Assembly: GCF_018446385.1 (NCBI RefSeq)
Contig: NC_056005.1
Span: 93,400,984 to 93,464,983 of the forward strand
DNA length: 64,000 nt
Reading direction: 5' to 3'
Source: Zingiber officinale
Lineage: Eukaryota; Streptophyta; Magnoliopsida; Zingiberales; Zingiberaceae
The first letter of the stretch is position 1. The number at the start of each line of letters is the position of its first letter. Under the pieces are notes generated by a model. It saw nothing but the letters and a program-made list of their open reading frames with translations. It had not been told where the DNA came from and searched no databases. This document shows positions 54,220-64,000 of this stretch, in pieces. The position numbers and the translations under genes were made by a program.

Positions 54220-54984
54220 TTAATGTACTTCTTGGAGGATGTAAGCCGAGTCTTCCGAGCTCACGCATTTCAACAGCGGGCGAGAGAAAGCCTTCTTGTA
54301 GAGTTGATCACCGATGAGTGTGAACCGACCGGCTCTCCTCCTTAACAGCTGGGCTTCATTCCGATCGGGCGGTGTGGCGCCCGAGCGCAAAAACTCCGTG
54401 ATGGGTGTCCTCCAGTCGCTTGGAAACGTGAGGCCTTCCATTCGGTCGACGTGCGCCACCAAGGATACTTGCTCAATTGGTTGCTGGATGGCGACCGACG
54501 TTATTGAGCTTGCAAGTTTGGCTAACTCATCGGCCGCTTGATTCTCTGCTCGGGGTATCTTTTGGATAATAACCTCTCGGAAATCGGCTTTGAGTTTTTC
54601 AAATGCTTCTGCGTAGAGTTTGAGCCGAGCGTTGTTAATCTCAAAGGTGCCTGAAAGCTGCTGAGCGGCCAACTGCGAATCCGAATGGAGCGTTACCCGA
54701 CCAGCTCCAACATGCCGAGCTGCCTGCAAGCCGACTATGAGGGCTTCATACTCCGCTTCATTGTTTGTAGCTCTATAATCTAGCCGGACGGATAAGTGTA
54801 TTTTTTCTTCTTGGGAAGAGAGCAGTAGTACTCCAATCCCGCTTCCGAGCCGAGTGGACGATCCGTCCACATATATTCTCCACATAGCTTCTGGCTCCGG
54901 CTTTTGCACCTCAGTTACAAAATCCGCCAAGGACTGTGCTTTAATTGCCGAACGGGGCTGGTATTGAATGTCGAATTCGCTCAA
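54220..54984 (-). CDS. Tat-2 second (plant-type) RNase H and integrase zinc-finger start
   Basis: 254-codon open frame. RVT_3-type RNase H motifs: WRIYVDGSSTRLGSGIG, NNEAEYEALIVGLQAARH, HSDSQLAAQQL, ENQAADELAKLAS. This extra domain next to the ordinary RNase H is a marker of the Tat lineage. The frame stops at VH*, where Tat-1 reads VHQGSCGGHPGG. It is separated from RT by a TGA near 55005. Confidence 0.88.
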   Translation of the reverse strand: MSEFDIQYQPRSAIKAQSLADFVTEVQKPEPEAMWRIYVDGSSTRLGSGIGVLLLSSQEEKIHLSVRLDYRATNNEAEYEALIVGLQAARHVGAGRVTLHSDSQLAAQQLSGTFEINNARLKLYAEAFEKLKADFREVIIQKIPRAENQAADELAKLASSITSVAIQQPIEQVSLVAHVDRMEGLTFPSDWRTPITEFLRSGATPPDRNEAQLLRRRAGRFTLIGDQLYKKAFSRPLLKCVSSEDSAYILQEVH

Positions 54985-55005
54985 CTCTGTAGTCCATTTG
55001 ATGAG

Positions 55006-56112
55006 TCATCCGGACGCTTCTGGATTTAGCAATACACGCCCGAGTGGGCTATTGGTTTTGACAATGATGGTATGCGCCAGGAAGTATGGACGAAGGCGCC
55101 GAGCGGCGAGGACCAGAGCGAAAGCCAGCTTCTCGAGCCCAGTGTAGCGAGATTCAGCATCTTTTAAAATATGACTAAGAAAATACACAGGCTCTTCTCC
55201 GCTCGCCCTCACCAGTGTCGAGCCGATTGCGTGTTCGGTTGAAGACAAGTAGATATAAAGCGGCTCACCCGCAGCCGGCTTGGCTAATACCGGGAGAGAG
55301 TTCAGATATGCTTTCAAATCCTCGAATGCCCGATCGCATTCTTCGTCCCAGTGAAACTTAGTGTCCTTGCGCAAGATTTTGAAAAAAGGAAGGCTCCGGT
55401 CAGCAGTTTTGGATATGAATCTAGACAAGGCAGTTATCCGACCTGTCAAACGTTGCACTTCCCTCGTATTTCGCGGAGGAGGCATGTCTTGTAGAGCTTT
55501 CACCTTGCTGGGATTTGCTTCGATACCCCGCTCGGTCACTATGTAACCTAAGAAACACCCTCCTTTTGCTCTGAACAGGCACTTCTGAGGATTTAGCTTG
55601 ACTCCATATTTCCGCAGCGTTCGGAAGGTTTCCTCCATGTCTTTGAAGAGATCGGCCGCTCGGACGGACTTGATCAGAATGTCGTCCACATAAACCTCCA
55701 GATTCCGCCCGATCTGCTCCTTGAACACTTTGTTCATCAGCCGTTGATAAGTGGCTCCCGCGTTCTTCAATCCGAACGGCATCACATTGTAGCAGTAGGT
55801 GTCGTTGGCCGTCACGAAGCTAACTTTTTCTTGATCTTCCCGGGTGAGCGGCACTTGATGGTATCCCTGATAGGCGTCGAGCATGCATATCAACTCGGAG
55901 CCGGCCGTAGAATCCACCAGTTGATCGATTCGGGGCAAGGGGTAAAAGTCCTTTGGGCACGCCTTGTTAAGGTCCCGGAAATCGATGCACACTCTCCACT
56001 TGTTGCCGGGTTTGGAAACTAGCACCACATTCGCCAGCCAGACCTCGCGGATATGGCCGGCCTCCAAGAGTTTCTCCACCTCCGCTCGGATTATGGCATT
56101 CGCTCGCCACAA
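55006..56112 (-). CDS. Tat-2 reverse transcriptase and first RNase H
   Basis: 368-codon open frame, the longest RT in the window. Motifs: WRVCIDFRDLNKACPKDFYPLPRID, LDAYQGYHQVPL, MPFGLKNAGATYQRLMNKVF, YVDD (plus 55681-55692), CLFRAKGGCFLGYIV, then the RNase H part with EEPVYFLSHILKDAE and LEKLAFALVLAARRLRPYF. The frame ends EASG and a TGA where Tat-4 has GRLIKW, so CGA probably became TGA. Upstream it overlaps the gag-protease frame by about 20 bp in another frame, indicating a frameshift. Confidence 0.9.
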   Translation of the reverse strand: MWRANAIIRAEVEKLLEAGHIREVWLANVVLVSKPGNKWRVCIDFRDLNKACPKDFYPLPRIDQLVDSTAGSELICMLDAYQGYHQVPLTREDQEKVSFVTANDTYCYNVMPFGLKNAGATYQRLMNKVFKEQIGRNLEVYVDDILIKSVRAADLFKDMEETFRTLRKYGVKLNPQKCLFRAKGGCFLGYIVTERGIEANPSKVKALQDMPPPRNTREVQRLTGRITALSRFISKTADRSLPFFKILRKDTKFHWDEECDRAFEDLKAYLNSLPVLAKPAAGEPLYIYLSSTEHAIGSTLVRASGEEPVYFLSHILKDAESRYTGLEKLAFALVLAARRLRPYFLAHTIIVKTNSPLGRVLLNPEASG

Positions 56113-58029
56113 GTCTCTTTTCTTTGCTTTACTCGAGTCGTCCGGACGTGCGCTATACTCGGTGAAATTTCAGGCAGCTCATGTGTCGACCAGACGAAGA
56201 CATCATGGTTTCTTCGGAGGCATTGGATCACCTCCTCTTTCTGATTTGCCTCTAGATCAGACGCGATGAATGTCGTGGCTTCCGATCGGGTCGGGTGTAT
56301 TTGCACTTCCTCCTTTTCTTCGTAAACTAAAGAGGGAGGCTTTTCAGTTATAGCGTTCACCTCGATCCGTGGCGACTTCCGAGCGGAATTTTCTTCTGCT
56401 CGGACCATTTCGACGTAGCATCGCCGAGCTGCCAGTTGATCTCCCCGTACTTCTCCCACTTTGTCTTCGACGGGGAACTTGATCTTCTGGTGGAAGGTGG
56501 AGACGGCCGCCCGGAACTCGCTGAGCGCCGGTCGTCCCAAAATGACGTTGTATGATGAGGGAGAGTCGACCACCACGAAGTTGGCTGTCCGCGTCCTCCT
56601 GAGCGGCTCTTCTCTCAGTGAAATAGCCATCCAGATTTGTCCGACCGGCAGGATTTCATTGCCCGTAAATCCGTAGAGGGGGGTTGTCATGGGCAGCAGC
56701 TCGGCTAGGTCAATTTGTAGTTGATCGAACACCCTTTTGAATATGATGTTGACCGAGCTTCCTGTGTCGTGGTGAATAGTGTAGTTGGCTATTACCGCTT
56801 TGATGAGCAGAGCGTCGTTGTGGGGCACTTCAACTCCTTCCAAGTCCCAGGGCCCGAAACTGATTTCGGGTCCGCTCGCCCGTTCTTGACTGCAGCCGAC
56901 TGCATGGATCTGGAGCTGCCGGACGCTCGCCTTTCTTGCTCGGTTAGAATCTCCTCCGGTCGGCCCACCTGCTATGATGTTGATCACGCCCCGGGAAGTG
57001 TTGTTCCTATTCTCTTCCTCCCGAGCGGACGGTTTAGGCCGCTCCCTAGACATCCGGAGATTCTCCCGCCTCGGAGAGCGATGCCGCTCAGGAGTTTGTT
57101 GTTGTCGTCTGTCGGCTACCGTCCGCTCGGCTTCACTAGGCTTCGATCGTCTGTCAGCTGATGGCGACCGCCGACCGCCACCTCTGGGAACAGGGTGGGC
57201 GATTAATGGAAGACTACGGCAATCCCTGGTGTTATGTGTGTCCGGAATGAGTGACCGGAAGAAATCCCCATCCACGAGGCCTTGTGTGAAGGCATTCATC
57301 ATGGTCTCCGAGGTGGCCGTTGGAATGTCCATGGCCACTCTGTTGAACCGCTGGATGTAAGCTCGGAGCGATTCGCGGGCTTCCTGTTTGATGGCAAACA
57401 GACTAACGCTGGTTTTTTGATAGCGCCGATTGCTTGCAAAATGATGGAGGAAGGCCATTCGGAAGTCCTTGAAGCTTGTGATGGAACCGTCCGGCAGCCT
57501 CCGAAACCATCGTTGAGCCGATCCGGAAAGAGTGGTGAGGAAAACTCGACACTTCACCCCATCTGTGTATTGATGCAGAGTTGCAGTGTTATCGAATTTA
57601 CCTAAATAATCATCCGGGTCGCTGGTTCCATTGTACTCACCGATCGTCGGAGGCACATAGTGCTTGAGCAGAGGGTCTCTTAGAATAGCCTCTGAAAATT
57701 GGCAGTTGATCCGCTCGGGGGATGCGTCCGCTCGGGGGGGGGGGGGATTTTCCTTTTCTGCTATCTCGTCTTGGCATTTCATCTGAAGATGATCCTCGAT
57801 CTCAATTAGTTGCTGTGGCTTCAGGGGTGCGGAATAGAGCTCGATGGAATGGAACCGTGGCTGGTGGGGCTTCCGCTCGGCCACCTGAGGCCGATGTGGC
57901 TTGCTGCTCAGGCCGCTCGGCTAGTGCCTTCTGTTTTTGCTCCACAAGCTTGGCGGCCCTCAACTCGATCAGAGCATCAAGTTCTTCTGTGGAAAGCGTC
58001 ACCGTGTGCTGTCGTCCAGCCTCGTCCAT
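56091..58029 (-). pseudogene. Tat-2 Gag-protease (frameshifted)
   Basis: Start at 58029 (MDEAGRQHTVTL). First frame ends at TGA 57802-57804, where Tat-1 has Arg. A 13-G run (57734-57746) shifts the frame; from there the frame of 57884-56091 carries Gag (SGSAQRWFRRLP; FRMAFLHHFASNRRYQ). About 90 codons including the zinc-knuckle-like CTFHQTDTH are deleted between FFRSLI and PDTHNTRDC. Protease follows with HDTGSSVNIIF, about four residues shorter than in Tat-1 before the active site, then VDSPSSYNVILGRPAL. It ends HVRTTRVKQRKE in a frame different from RT. Confidence 0.85.
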
Positions 58030-58050
58030 TGCTTCCGTTCGGATGCAGGA

Positions 58051-58073
58051 GCGTTCCCACAGACGGCGCCAAT
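58051..58073 (-). promoter_or_regulatory. Primer-binding site of Tat-2
   Basis: Minus strand AATTGGCGCCGTCTGTGGGAAC directly after the 5' LTR, identical in core to Tat-1. Confidence 0.78.
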
Positions 58074-58074
58074 T

Positions 58075-58924
58075 TGATCCTGTCCGAATGCTGAATCAAC
58101 GGACGCTGGGCACGTGGCGCTCCCCAGCTGCTGACGTGGATCTTCGACTAGTTGCACGAACCTTCGGCGAACCTGCACAGAAGTCGGGCCGGGAAGGGAT
58201 TCCCGGCGGTGACCCTCCGATGCTCAAGTCAGGCAAGCAAGTAATGAAAAAAGTGGCTCCAAAGGTGTCCCACGCGTACCTCCGGCGAAGTATAAGGCTC
58301 TTTATATAGAGTGGTGAAAGAGCTCCTGCATGTCCACCGAGGCGCATACGTGTCCGCAACCCATACCTCGGTATGTGTCTGTCAGAAAGCTTACCTGATG
58401 CCATACTGCTACAGTCCAAGCACGTCTTCGATGGGACAACATAACACCTCGTTGTCAGACTTAGCGTATGGCCTAGCCATAGGACTTGACAGCTGTCATA
58501 AGATGTTCTTGTCCTTCTTTACCGACCACAGGCCGGGGCGTCCGTCTGGCCGGCGGGACGAGGCGTCCGTCCGGCCAGCATTCCTCTTCATCGGCCTGCT
58601 GGGGAGATCTTCGGTAAGATGTTATATAGGGACTACTAGCAGTATGTTACATTGCCTTCGGACGATTATGACGTCCGCTCGGCCCTTCGTTACTGTTCAA
58701 TCGAGCGCCGGAACCCCGATCCCTGTCAGGGCGCCTTTTTATTATCGGATGTTCATCGGTCGGCCGGTCGAGAGGCCGACTCATCCTTCTCCTGTCGGTC
58801 GGTCGGTCTGCCCTTTTCTCATGAGTCCGGTCGGCTCACCCTTCTCCGATGGACCACCTGGCCCTTTGACTTCCACGTGGCGTTGACCCCTCGCTATGGG
58901 TCCCGTGTTCTAACCGCCGGATCA
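58075..58924 (-). repeat. Tat-2 5' LTR
   Basis: 850 bp, matching 48836-49686. TATA box TCTATATAAAG on the minus strand at 58300-58310. Confidence 0.94.
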
Positions 58925-58929
58925 CTTAC

Positions 58930-59449
58930 CTTTTCTCGTACCTAGCGTACTCTTTTATACCTTTCTTTGTGATCATTCATCTGTCCTTATTTAATGATAT
59001 TAATTGCCAGAGAAAGTTTTTTTTGTTTTGACTTCTGTGCATTAATGATAAATGGAGTGTTTTTCTTGGTCTTGACTTCTTCAAATTTAATGATGATAGA
59101 CAGAATGTTCTCTTTTGTTTTCTCGTTTCTACTTGTGTAATGCCATTCTTGCGTTGGACGGACGGTCCGAGCGGCTCGCTTTCCTGCCGGACGGGCGGGC
59201 CTAGCGGCTCATTTTCCTGCCGACCGAAACAACCAACTACGGGTTGTCCATTCGTCTGATCGGCCCATGATGTCCATTTGTCTGACCGACCGGATGATCC
59301 ACTCGTCCATTCCTTTGTCGACCGGGATAATTAGACAACCACCTTTCGCCGAGGTTCTTTTCGTAAGCCCTGACGTTGACCACCTTAACTTTGATCGACA
59401 CCATATCAATTGATCCATGATAGATGAACTCCCCTTTATAGCTGCATCA
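58930..59449 (-). repeat. Tat-3 5' LTR, outer piece
   Basis: Continues the LTR split at 48835 (ACCTTTTCTCGTACC, as at 41451-41465). Ends GCTGCATCA, then the target duplication TCATG. Confidence 0.88.
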
Positions 59450-60016
59450 TCATGCATGTTTCAATTAACTCGACCATCAAAGGTTATATATCATATAAGC
59501 TTTGACTTCAAGTGTTTGTTTGTTTATTTATGTGTGTTAGGTAGATCAACGACATTTCGTATAAAAATGATATAGTGTGCGTTAAGATTGAAGACCTAGT
59601 TGATTTGGATAATTATCATGTGCATGCCCTTTATAATGCTACCATGAATAATTGATAAAGCCTTGGGCTACGGTGCAGTGAAATAACATTAAATTATCAT
59701 CTAAGTATTTAGGTCGGTCATCGTAAATGCTTTTTAATTTATTCTAGCAGTCGGAACCAGATTAGTCACTCCAAGTTTAGTATTATCTGATTCATTATTC
59801 TACCCTCGGAGTTATGGTACAGGTATAACTATAAGATGTTGGGTCACTCATCATAAATATTTCTAATTTATCCTAATAATCAATGAAAAATTTTCATACG
59901 ATCGAATCGATCATCACAAGTTAAATGTTACTTGGTTCATCATGAATAATTGATAAAGGTTTCGTATAAATTGATTTTAGGTTGGGGAATACAATAACTA
60001 ATGACCTAAGGGATCC
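59450..60016. repeat. Segmental duplication, copy 2, right part
   Basis: Continues copy 2 after the Tat-3 insertion. 59455-59650 is close to 23541-23950 of copy 1 minus the SINE. 59655-59930 corresponds to the two SINE remnants but is much more diverged. 59935-60016 is again close to 24320-24400. No gene. Confidence 0.85.
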
Positions 60017-60249
60017 CTTTAGGTGAATATCTCTTGTAGTGACTTTTAGAGTCATTACAGAGAACAATCATTGGTTATTATAGTCATTGTAACGTTAATC
60101 CTCACAAATTCTGTTCGAAAAAAGAATCTACGAAAACTTTTAGGAATTAGCTGAATTATTTTAAGAATTAACTAAAATTATATACACCAAATTAAATTTA
60201 TTTATCTATCAATTTTAGGCTACCCGTGAGAGTTGATTTTCTACCAAGT
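60017..60249. other. AT-rich spacer
   Basis: Nothing recognised. It shows what lay beyond the copy 1 breakpoint at 24400 before the copia insertion or deletion. Confidence 0.4.
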
Positions 60250-60785
60250 ACTGAGTGCAGATCACAAATTGGCAGAATGGGCAAATCGGCCAAGCGGGTC
60301 ATGAGACATAGCTGAGACGTGGTAGAGCTGACAAATCGATCGAGTAGTGGAGATGGCCGAACGGGCGAAGCGGCCGATTGAACAGTGCGGTCGAGCGAGC
60401 AGAGCAGCAGAACAGATCGATCAGGCTAAGTAGTCGACTAACAGAACAACCGACCGGGTAGTGTGGTCAATCAAGAAGATCAGCCAACCGAGTAGAGAGG
60501 TCGACCAAGTGATCGGTTGAGCGAATGGAGAGGTCGAGCGAGTAAGCGGTCGAGCGAGCGTGTGACTGGATTGGCGTGCAACCGAGCAGACGAAGAGGAT
60601 GAGCGAGTGAGAGGTCGAGCGAATGAGCGACTGAGTGAAAGAAGAGGCCGAGTGGGTGAGCGACCGAGCAGGCGTGCAGTCAAGAAGATAAAGAGGCCGA
60701 TCGAGTGAGTGGCCGAGCGAGAGAGCGACCGACCAAGCGTGCGGTCGAACGTGCATGCAGCCTAGCGGACGAAGAGGCTGAGGCC
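60250..60785. repeat. Degenerate short repeats (gagcga / gaccgagcg)
   Basis: A run of irregular units of about 12-20 bp built from 'ggtcgagcgag', 'ccgaccgagt' and 'gaagaggccgagcg'. Both strands give spurious Arg/Ser-rich open frames, not taken as genes. It may be a decayed minisatellite from a Tat-type element. Confidence 0.6.
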
Positions 60786-61464
60786 TGTGATGGACGCAGT
60801 TTCCTTAAAACAGATTCGCCCCGCCTCTGACTGTGCTTCAAGGTTTTCTCGGGTCATCTGTTTCCCACGATACAATGGTTAATCACGATGCACACTAAGT
60901 ACTAGTAGTCACGATTAACTGAGAGGTACCCAACTGCTACCACTGGTAATCCGTCGAGCAAGAGATGCACAACAGAGGAGGAGGGGAACAGAGGTGGAGA
61001 GTTGTCGCTTCTGTTTATGTTGCCTATGATCGCAACCTTCTTATATAGGAGCTCAGACCCATGGGCAATGTTAATGATCGATTAATGATCATTATTCATA
61101 GAGCAATGAAACACCCACATTTCACTCAGCCATTTACATTTTGCATTAATCCTTATATGTGGTAAAATGTTGGTTGTTCCACTTGGACCAATTTTGCCCT
61201 GATCAGTTAGGCATTTAGCGCCCACAGGTCATGCTCGTACACAAGTCAACTTGGTCCAGTGCAATTCGGGCCCTAGATTTGCATCCCCTGCGCACTCATG
61301 CGTGAGAGAGAGTCTCTCCCCATGCATTTGTTCACATCATCAATGCATGTGAATCAATATAAACCAACTAATATGCCTTGAAGCTCCCAATATAGGACTA
61401 AAGCCCCATTCACAATGGAACTTCATGCCTCTTCTACCTCTTCTTCATTCACATATATCTAACA
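60786..61464 (-). repeat. 3' LTR of a minus-strand copia-type element
   Basis: Right end ATATATCTAACA is followed by ATCCCCCACATG, the complement of a TGTGGGGGA polypurine tract, a common arrangement in plant copia elements. Left end TGTGATGG is approximate (60786 or 60788). Minus-strand TATATAAG at about 61039-61046 is a TATA candidate. Confidence 0.65.
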
Positions 61465-62118
61465 ATCCCCCACATGAATGAAATAGGGTATGTGATAACA
61501 TTCAACAGTTGAGTCCAGTATAAGACAGATAGACTTTACCCTTTGAACCTTCCCTTGTGAAGATCTATTTGCTTACTGCTGATAGTAGATGTGATATCCT
61601 TGAACTGTTCTGCCGTCTATGCAAGCATTGACATATCTCACCCAAGACTCTTCTTGATACAACTCAGTTCTCATGAGTGTGTTCATTCTTGGCCATGAAC
61701 AGGCCTAGTTTTGAGAGAAGTTATAAGAATTGTGCCTCCAATTCTCTTCGAAATGACCCCACTTCTTTCTCACATAGGTGATATCTTAAGAGTATTCGTC
61801 ATTACTCTACTTGGATCATTAAAAATTGTATGCTCAACCTCCATTATTCACTGATCCATTGGGTCATTCACCACAGTGAGTAACTTTATCAGTACAATTA
61901 GGTTATCCCTTTAAAGCTAGTTCTTGGGATCTCCAGTTTGGATAGGTTGGGTTTCTTTTGCACTAATATTTATCATTGGCATCAAGCCCATCTCTCACGA
62001 TGAGCTTGCAACTAACTCTCTGTTTAACCCCTTGGTTAATGGATTTGCTAAGTTATCCTTTGACTTCACAAAGTCAACAACGATAACTCTTGTTGAGAGT
62101 AGTTGTATAATGGTATTA
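61465..62118 (-). other. 3' internal region of the copia-type element
   Basis: Lies upstream of the polypurine tract on the minus strand, with no intact RT or RNase H frame recognised. It is interrupted at 62119 by another LTR. Confidence 0.5.
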
Positions 62119-64000
62119 TTGTTGGTTGCTACTCGGAAAACCTAATGGTTCTACTGTACAAAAATTTTGTACAAAGGTCTGAACCTTTTCCTAGCTACCA
62201 TGTGTTCTTTTAAATTAAACTTGGATCGCCTGCGGAACTTAACATGTTTGATCCTAAGTTTAATTTATTTGTTCTTTTAGGTTTAGACTTGGATCTCCTG
62301 CGGAACTTAACACATTCGATCCAAATCACCTAGGTCACGAAGATAATTAAATATCTATTTCCAAAATCAGCTTCCAGTACTGCATGGCGAGGCACTTGAC
62401 CTTCTTGGATATGGGAGCAACCACCACCGACTAGACAAAGTCTTTTAAGGAAATTAAATATTTAACCTTCCCATAGTAACCCTAGGTTAACCGCTAAGAA
62501 CAATCAAATCACAAGGAAAATAAAAAAACAAAAGAACACAACTTTGAAAACTAATTCAAAAAACTAGAATCGCATGCCTCTTGTATTTGGTATTTTTACA
62601 AAGAAACAAAACTAACATGATGTGGGAAACAATTATTAGTTATACATTTCTTTGTGAATAATGACCTCTTGATCTTCTACCGTATTCCTCTTCTAATCTC
62701 GGACGTTGTGTGGGCAACGATCTTCTGAGACGAGAACCACCTAGCACCTTCTTCTTCTTCCTTCAAGTTTCGGCCAAGCACAAAACCTACAAAGGATGAA
62801 GAACTTTTTCCACCAACCAAGCTCCAAGGGATGCAAGCTTTTTCTCCTTCTTCTCCAAGCTAAGATCCGACCACCACTTGATCTCCAAGAAAGATGAGAG
62901 GTTCGGCCACACCAAGGAGAAGAGAGACTTTGAAGAAGCCGGCCACACCAAGGAAGAAAAGAGGGAGAAAATAGAATAGAGGTTGTGTCTCATGAATGCA
63001 CCCAAACCCCCTCTTTTATAATCCTTAGCCTTGACAAATAAGGAAAATTTAATAAAACATTCCTTAATTCTTTTGCCATTGAAAAGGAAAATTTTAATTA
63101 ATTAAAATTAAAATCCTTTTCTTAATGCATATGGCCGGCCACATCAAACAAGCAAACTAGGAAAATTTTTCGCTAGAAAAATTAAAGCTTCCTACTTTGC
63201 TTCCGGAAAAATTTTAAAATAAAATTTCTCTTTAATAATCCCTTCATGGTTGATGCTATAAAAGAAAATTTCTATAATTTTAAAATTTATCTTTTCAGCA
63301 TGTGGATGATTTATAAATAAGGAAAGTTTTTACTAAAATTAAAATCAACCTTTTAATCTACAAATAAGGAAAGAGATTTAACTCCTCTCTTAATCTTTTG
63401 TAGAATCTTATAAAAGGAAATATTTTAATTTTTAAACTCTCTTTTAAATCATATATTTCACATAAGAAAAAATTTAAAATTAAAATTCCTTTTCTATTTT
63501 TAATGGCCGACCACACATAGGTTGAACCCATGCTTGGGCCGGCCACAATCAATCCCATCTAAACATGGTTTGGCAGGCCCTTGCTTGGGCTCCAAGCAAA
63601 GCTTGGTCGGCCCCCTTTAGGTTGGTGTGAAGGTGAGTATAGGTGGGTATAGTACTCAATAATTAAGAGGCTACGATAGGGACCGAGAGGAGGAATTGGT
63701 TTTGGTCTCCTGATAAAATTAAGCATCCCGTGTTCGCCCCGAACACACAACTTAATTTTATCAATAATAATTCATTCCACTAGAGAACTATTATTGAACT
63801 ACCGCACCAATCCCAAATTACATTTTTGGGCTCCTTCTTATTATGAGTGTGTTAGTCTCCCTGTGTTTAAGATAATGAATATCCACTAATTAAATGAGTT
63901 ACTGACAACTCACTTAATTAATATCTTAGTCCAAGAGTAGTACCACTCAACCTTATCATCATGTCAGACTAAGTCCACCTGCAGGGTTTAACATGACAAT
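62119..64000 (-). repeat. Copia-type LTR, inverted relative of 1-702, running off the window
   Basis: Begins TGTTGGTTGCTACTCGG. The first ~700 bp are the inverse of 1-702. Minus-strand ATTATAAAAGAGGG at about 63011-63024 is a TATA candidate, so transcription would run leftwards. No primer-site complement is present at 62106-62118, which suggests a solo or 3' LTR. The rest to 64000 is AT-rich and without genes. Confidence 0.6.

Larger units (their letters stand above)
48836..58924 (-). mobile_element. Tat-2: full-length Ty3/gypsy Tat-lineage element
   Basis: 10,089 bp on the minus strand, flanked by CTTAC (48831-48835 and 58925-58929), sitting inside the 5' LTR of Tat-3. LTRs of ~850 bp differ at about 20 positions by eye, so it is young. 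Contains gag-pol (58029-53188), a ~65-bp tandem array and a plus-strand antisense gene (50320-52305). It is the best preserved Tat copy, yet has at least two frameshifts and three nonsense changes, plus a ~90-codon in-frame deletion in gag. Confidence 0.95.
41294..59449 (-). mobile_element. Tat-3: Ty3/gypsy element with internal deletion, split by Tat-2
   Basis: Minus-strand element. 3' LTR at 41294-41937; 5' LTR in two pieces, 48656-48835 and 58930-59449. Flanked by TCATG (41289-41293 and 59450-59454). Without Tat-2 it would be about 8.1 kb. It contains a plus-strand antisense pseudogene, a 37-bp tandem array and a gag-pol remnant that lacks RT to mid-integrase. It inserted into copy 2 of the duplicated segment. 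Confidence 0.9.

Noticed and set aside
60421-60756. 111-codon minus-strand frame
   Set aside because: Arises from degenerate short repeats; composition is repetitive Ser/Arg/Leu without domain features.
1-64000. Bacterial-type systems (operons, phage, toxin or defence genes)
   Set aside because: All coding evidence is plant nuclear: retrotransposons, CACTA, SINEs, B3 factors and introns. No ribosome-binding-site-led gene runs were seen.

Overview
This window is plant nuclear DNA from a large, repeat-rich genome. Evidence: plant Ty3/gypsy elements of the Tat lineage with the extra plant-type RNase H, Ty1/copia elements of SIRE/Maximus type primed by initiator tRNA-Met, a CACTA transposon end, tRNA-derived SINEs, and an RAV/NGATHA-like B3 transcription factor. 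GC-rich third positions in the Tat elements and the overall style suggest a monocot, possibly Zingiberaceae (ginger or turmeric relatives). That placement is an impression, not a search result.

Only two host genes are well supported, and they are duplicates of each other: minus-strand B3 genes at 22148-22867 and 40119-40850. Each sits in a copy of one duplicated segment: copy 1 about 21876-24400, copy 2 about 38720-41293 plus 59450-60016, later split by an 18-kb transposon. Copy 1 alone carries a ~280-bp MITE-like insert at its start codon, a SINE with a 16-bp target duplication and a Gly-to-Glu change in the B3 domain. Copy 2 alone carries another SINE, a solo LTR and the large nested insertion.

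Layout: 1-702 copia-type LTR end; 703-1304 truncated Tat LTR; 1305-3178 fragments of copia and CACTA (TNP2) elements; 3179-20785 a full Tat element (Tat-1, plus strand, target duplication ACATG) with a gag-only copia element nested at 12125-19337 (target duplication GGTAG); 20791-21875 AT-rich spacer; 21876-24400 B3 copy 1; 24401-26595 truncated SIRE-type copia; 26596-28174 CACTA end; 28175-29392 SIRE-type LTR fragment; 29393-38581 Tat-4 (minus, 3' LTR missing); 38720-41293 B3 copy 2; 41294-59449 Tat-3 (minus, target duplication TCATG) with Tat-2 nested at 48836-58924 (minus, target duplication CTTAC); 59450-60016 rest of copy 2; 60250-60785 degenerate repeats; 60786-62118 copia 3' LTR and adjoining internal sequence; 62119-64000 another copia-type LTR, an inverted relative of 1-702.

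Each Tat element carries gag-protease-RT-RNase H-second RNase H-integrase on one strand and, facing it, a separate intron-containing gene (Transposase_28-type N-terminus, coiled-coil C-terminus). Three of the four have tandem-repeat DNA between the two. All gag-pol frames here are broken. The most unusual signal is in the SIRE-type copia LTRs: upstream of the TATA box lies an array of about twenty short hairpins whose two arms change together, followed by a cluster of GATCGGTC/GACCGATC palindromes. Related modules occur in the other two SIRE-type LTRs in the window.
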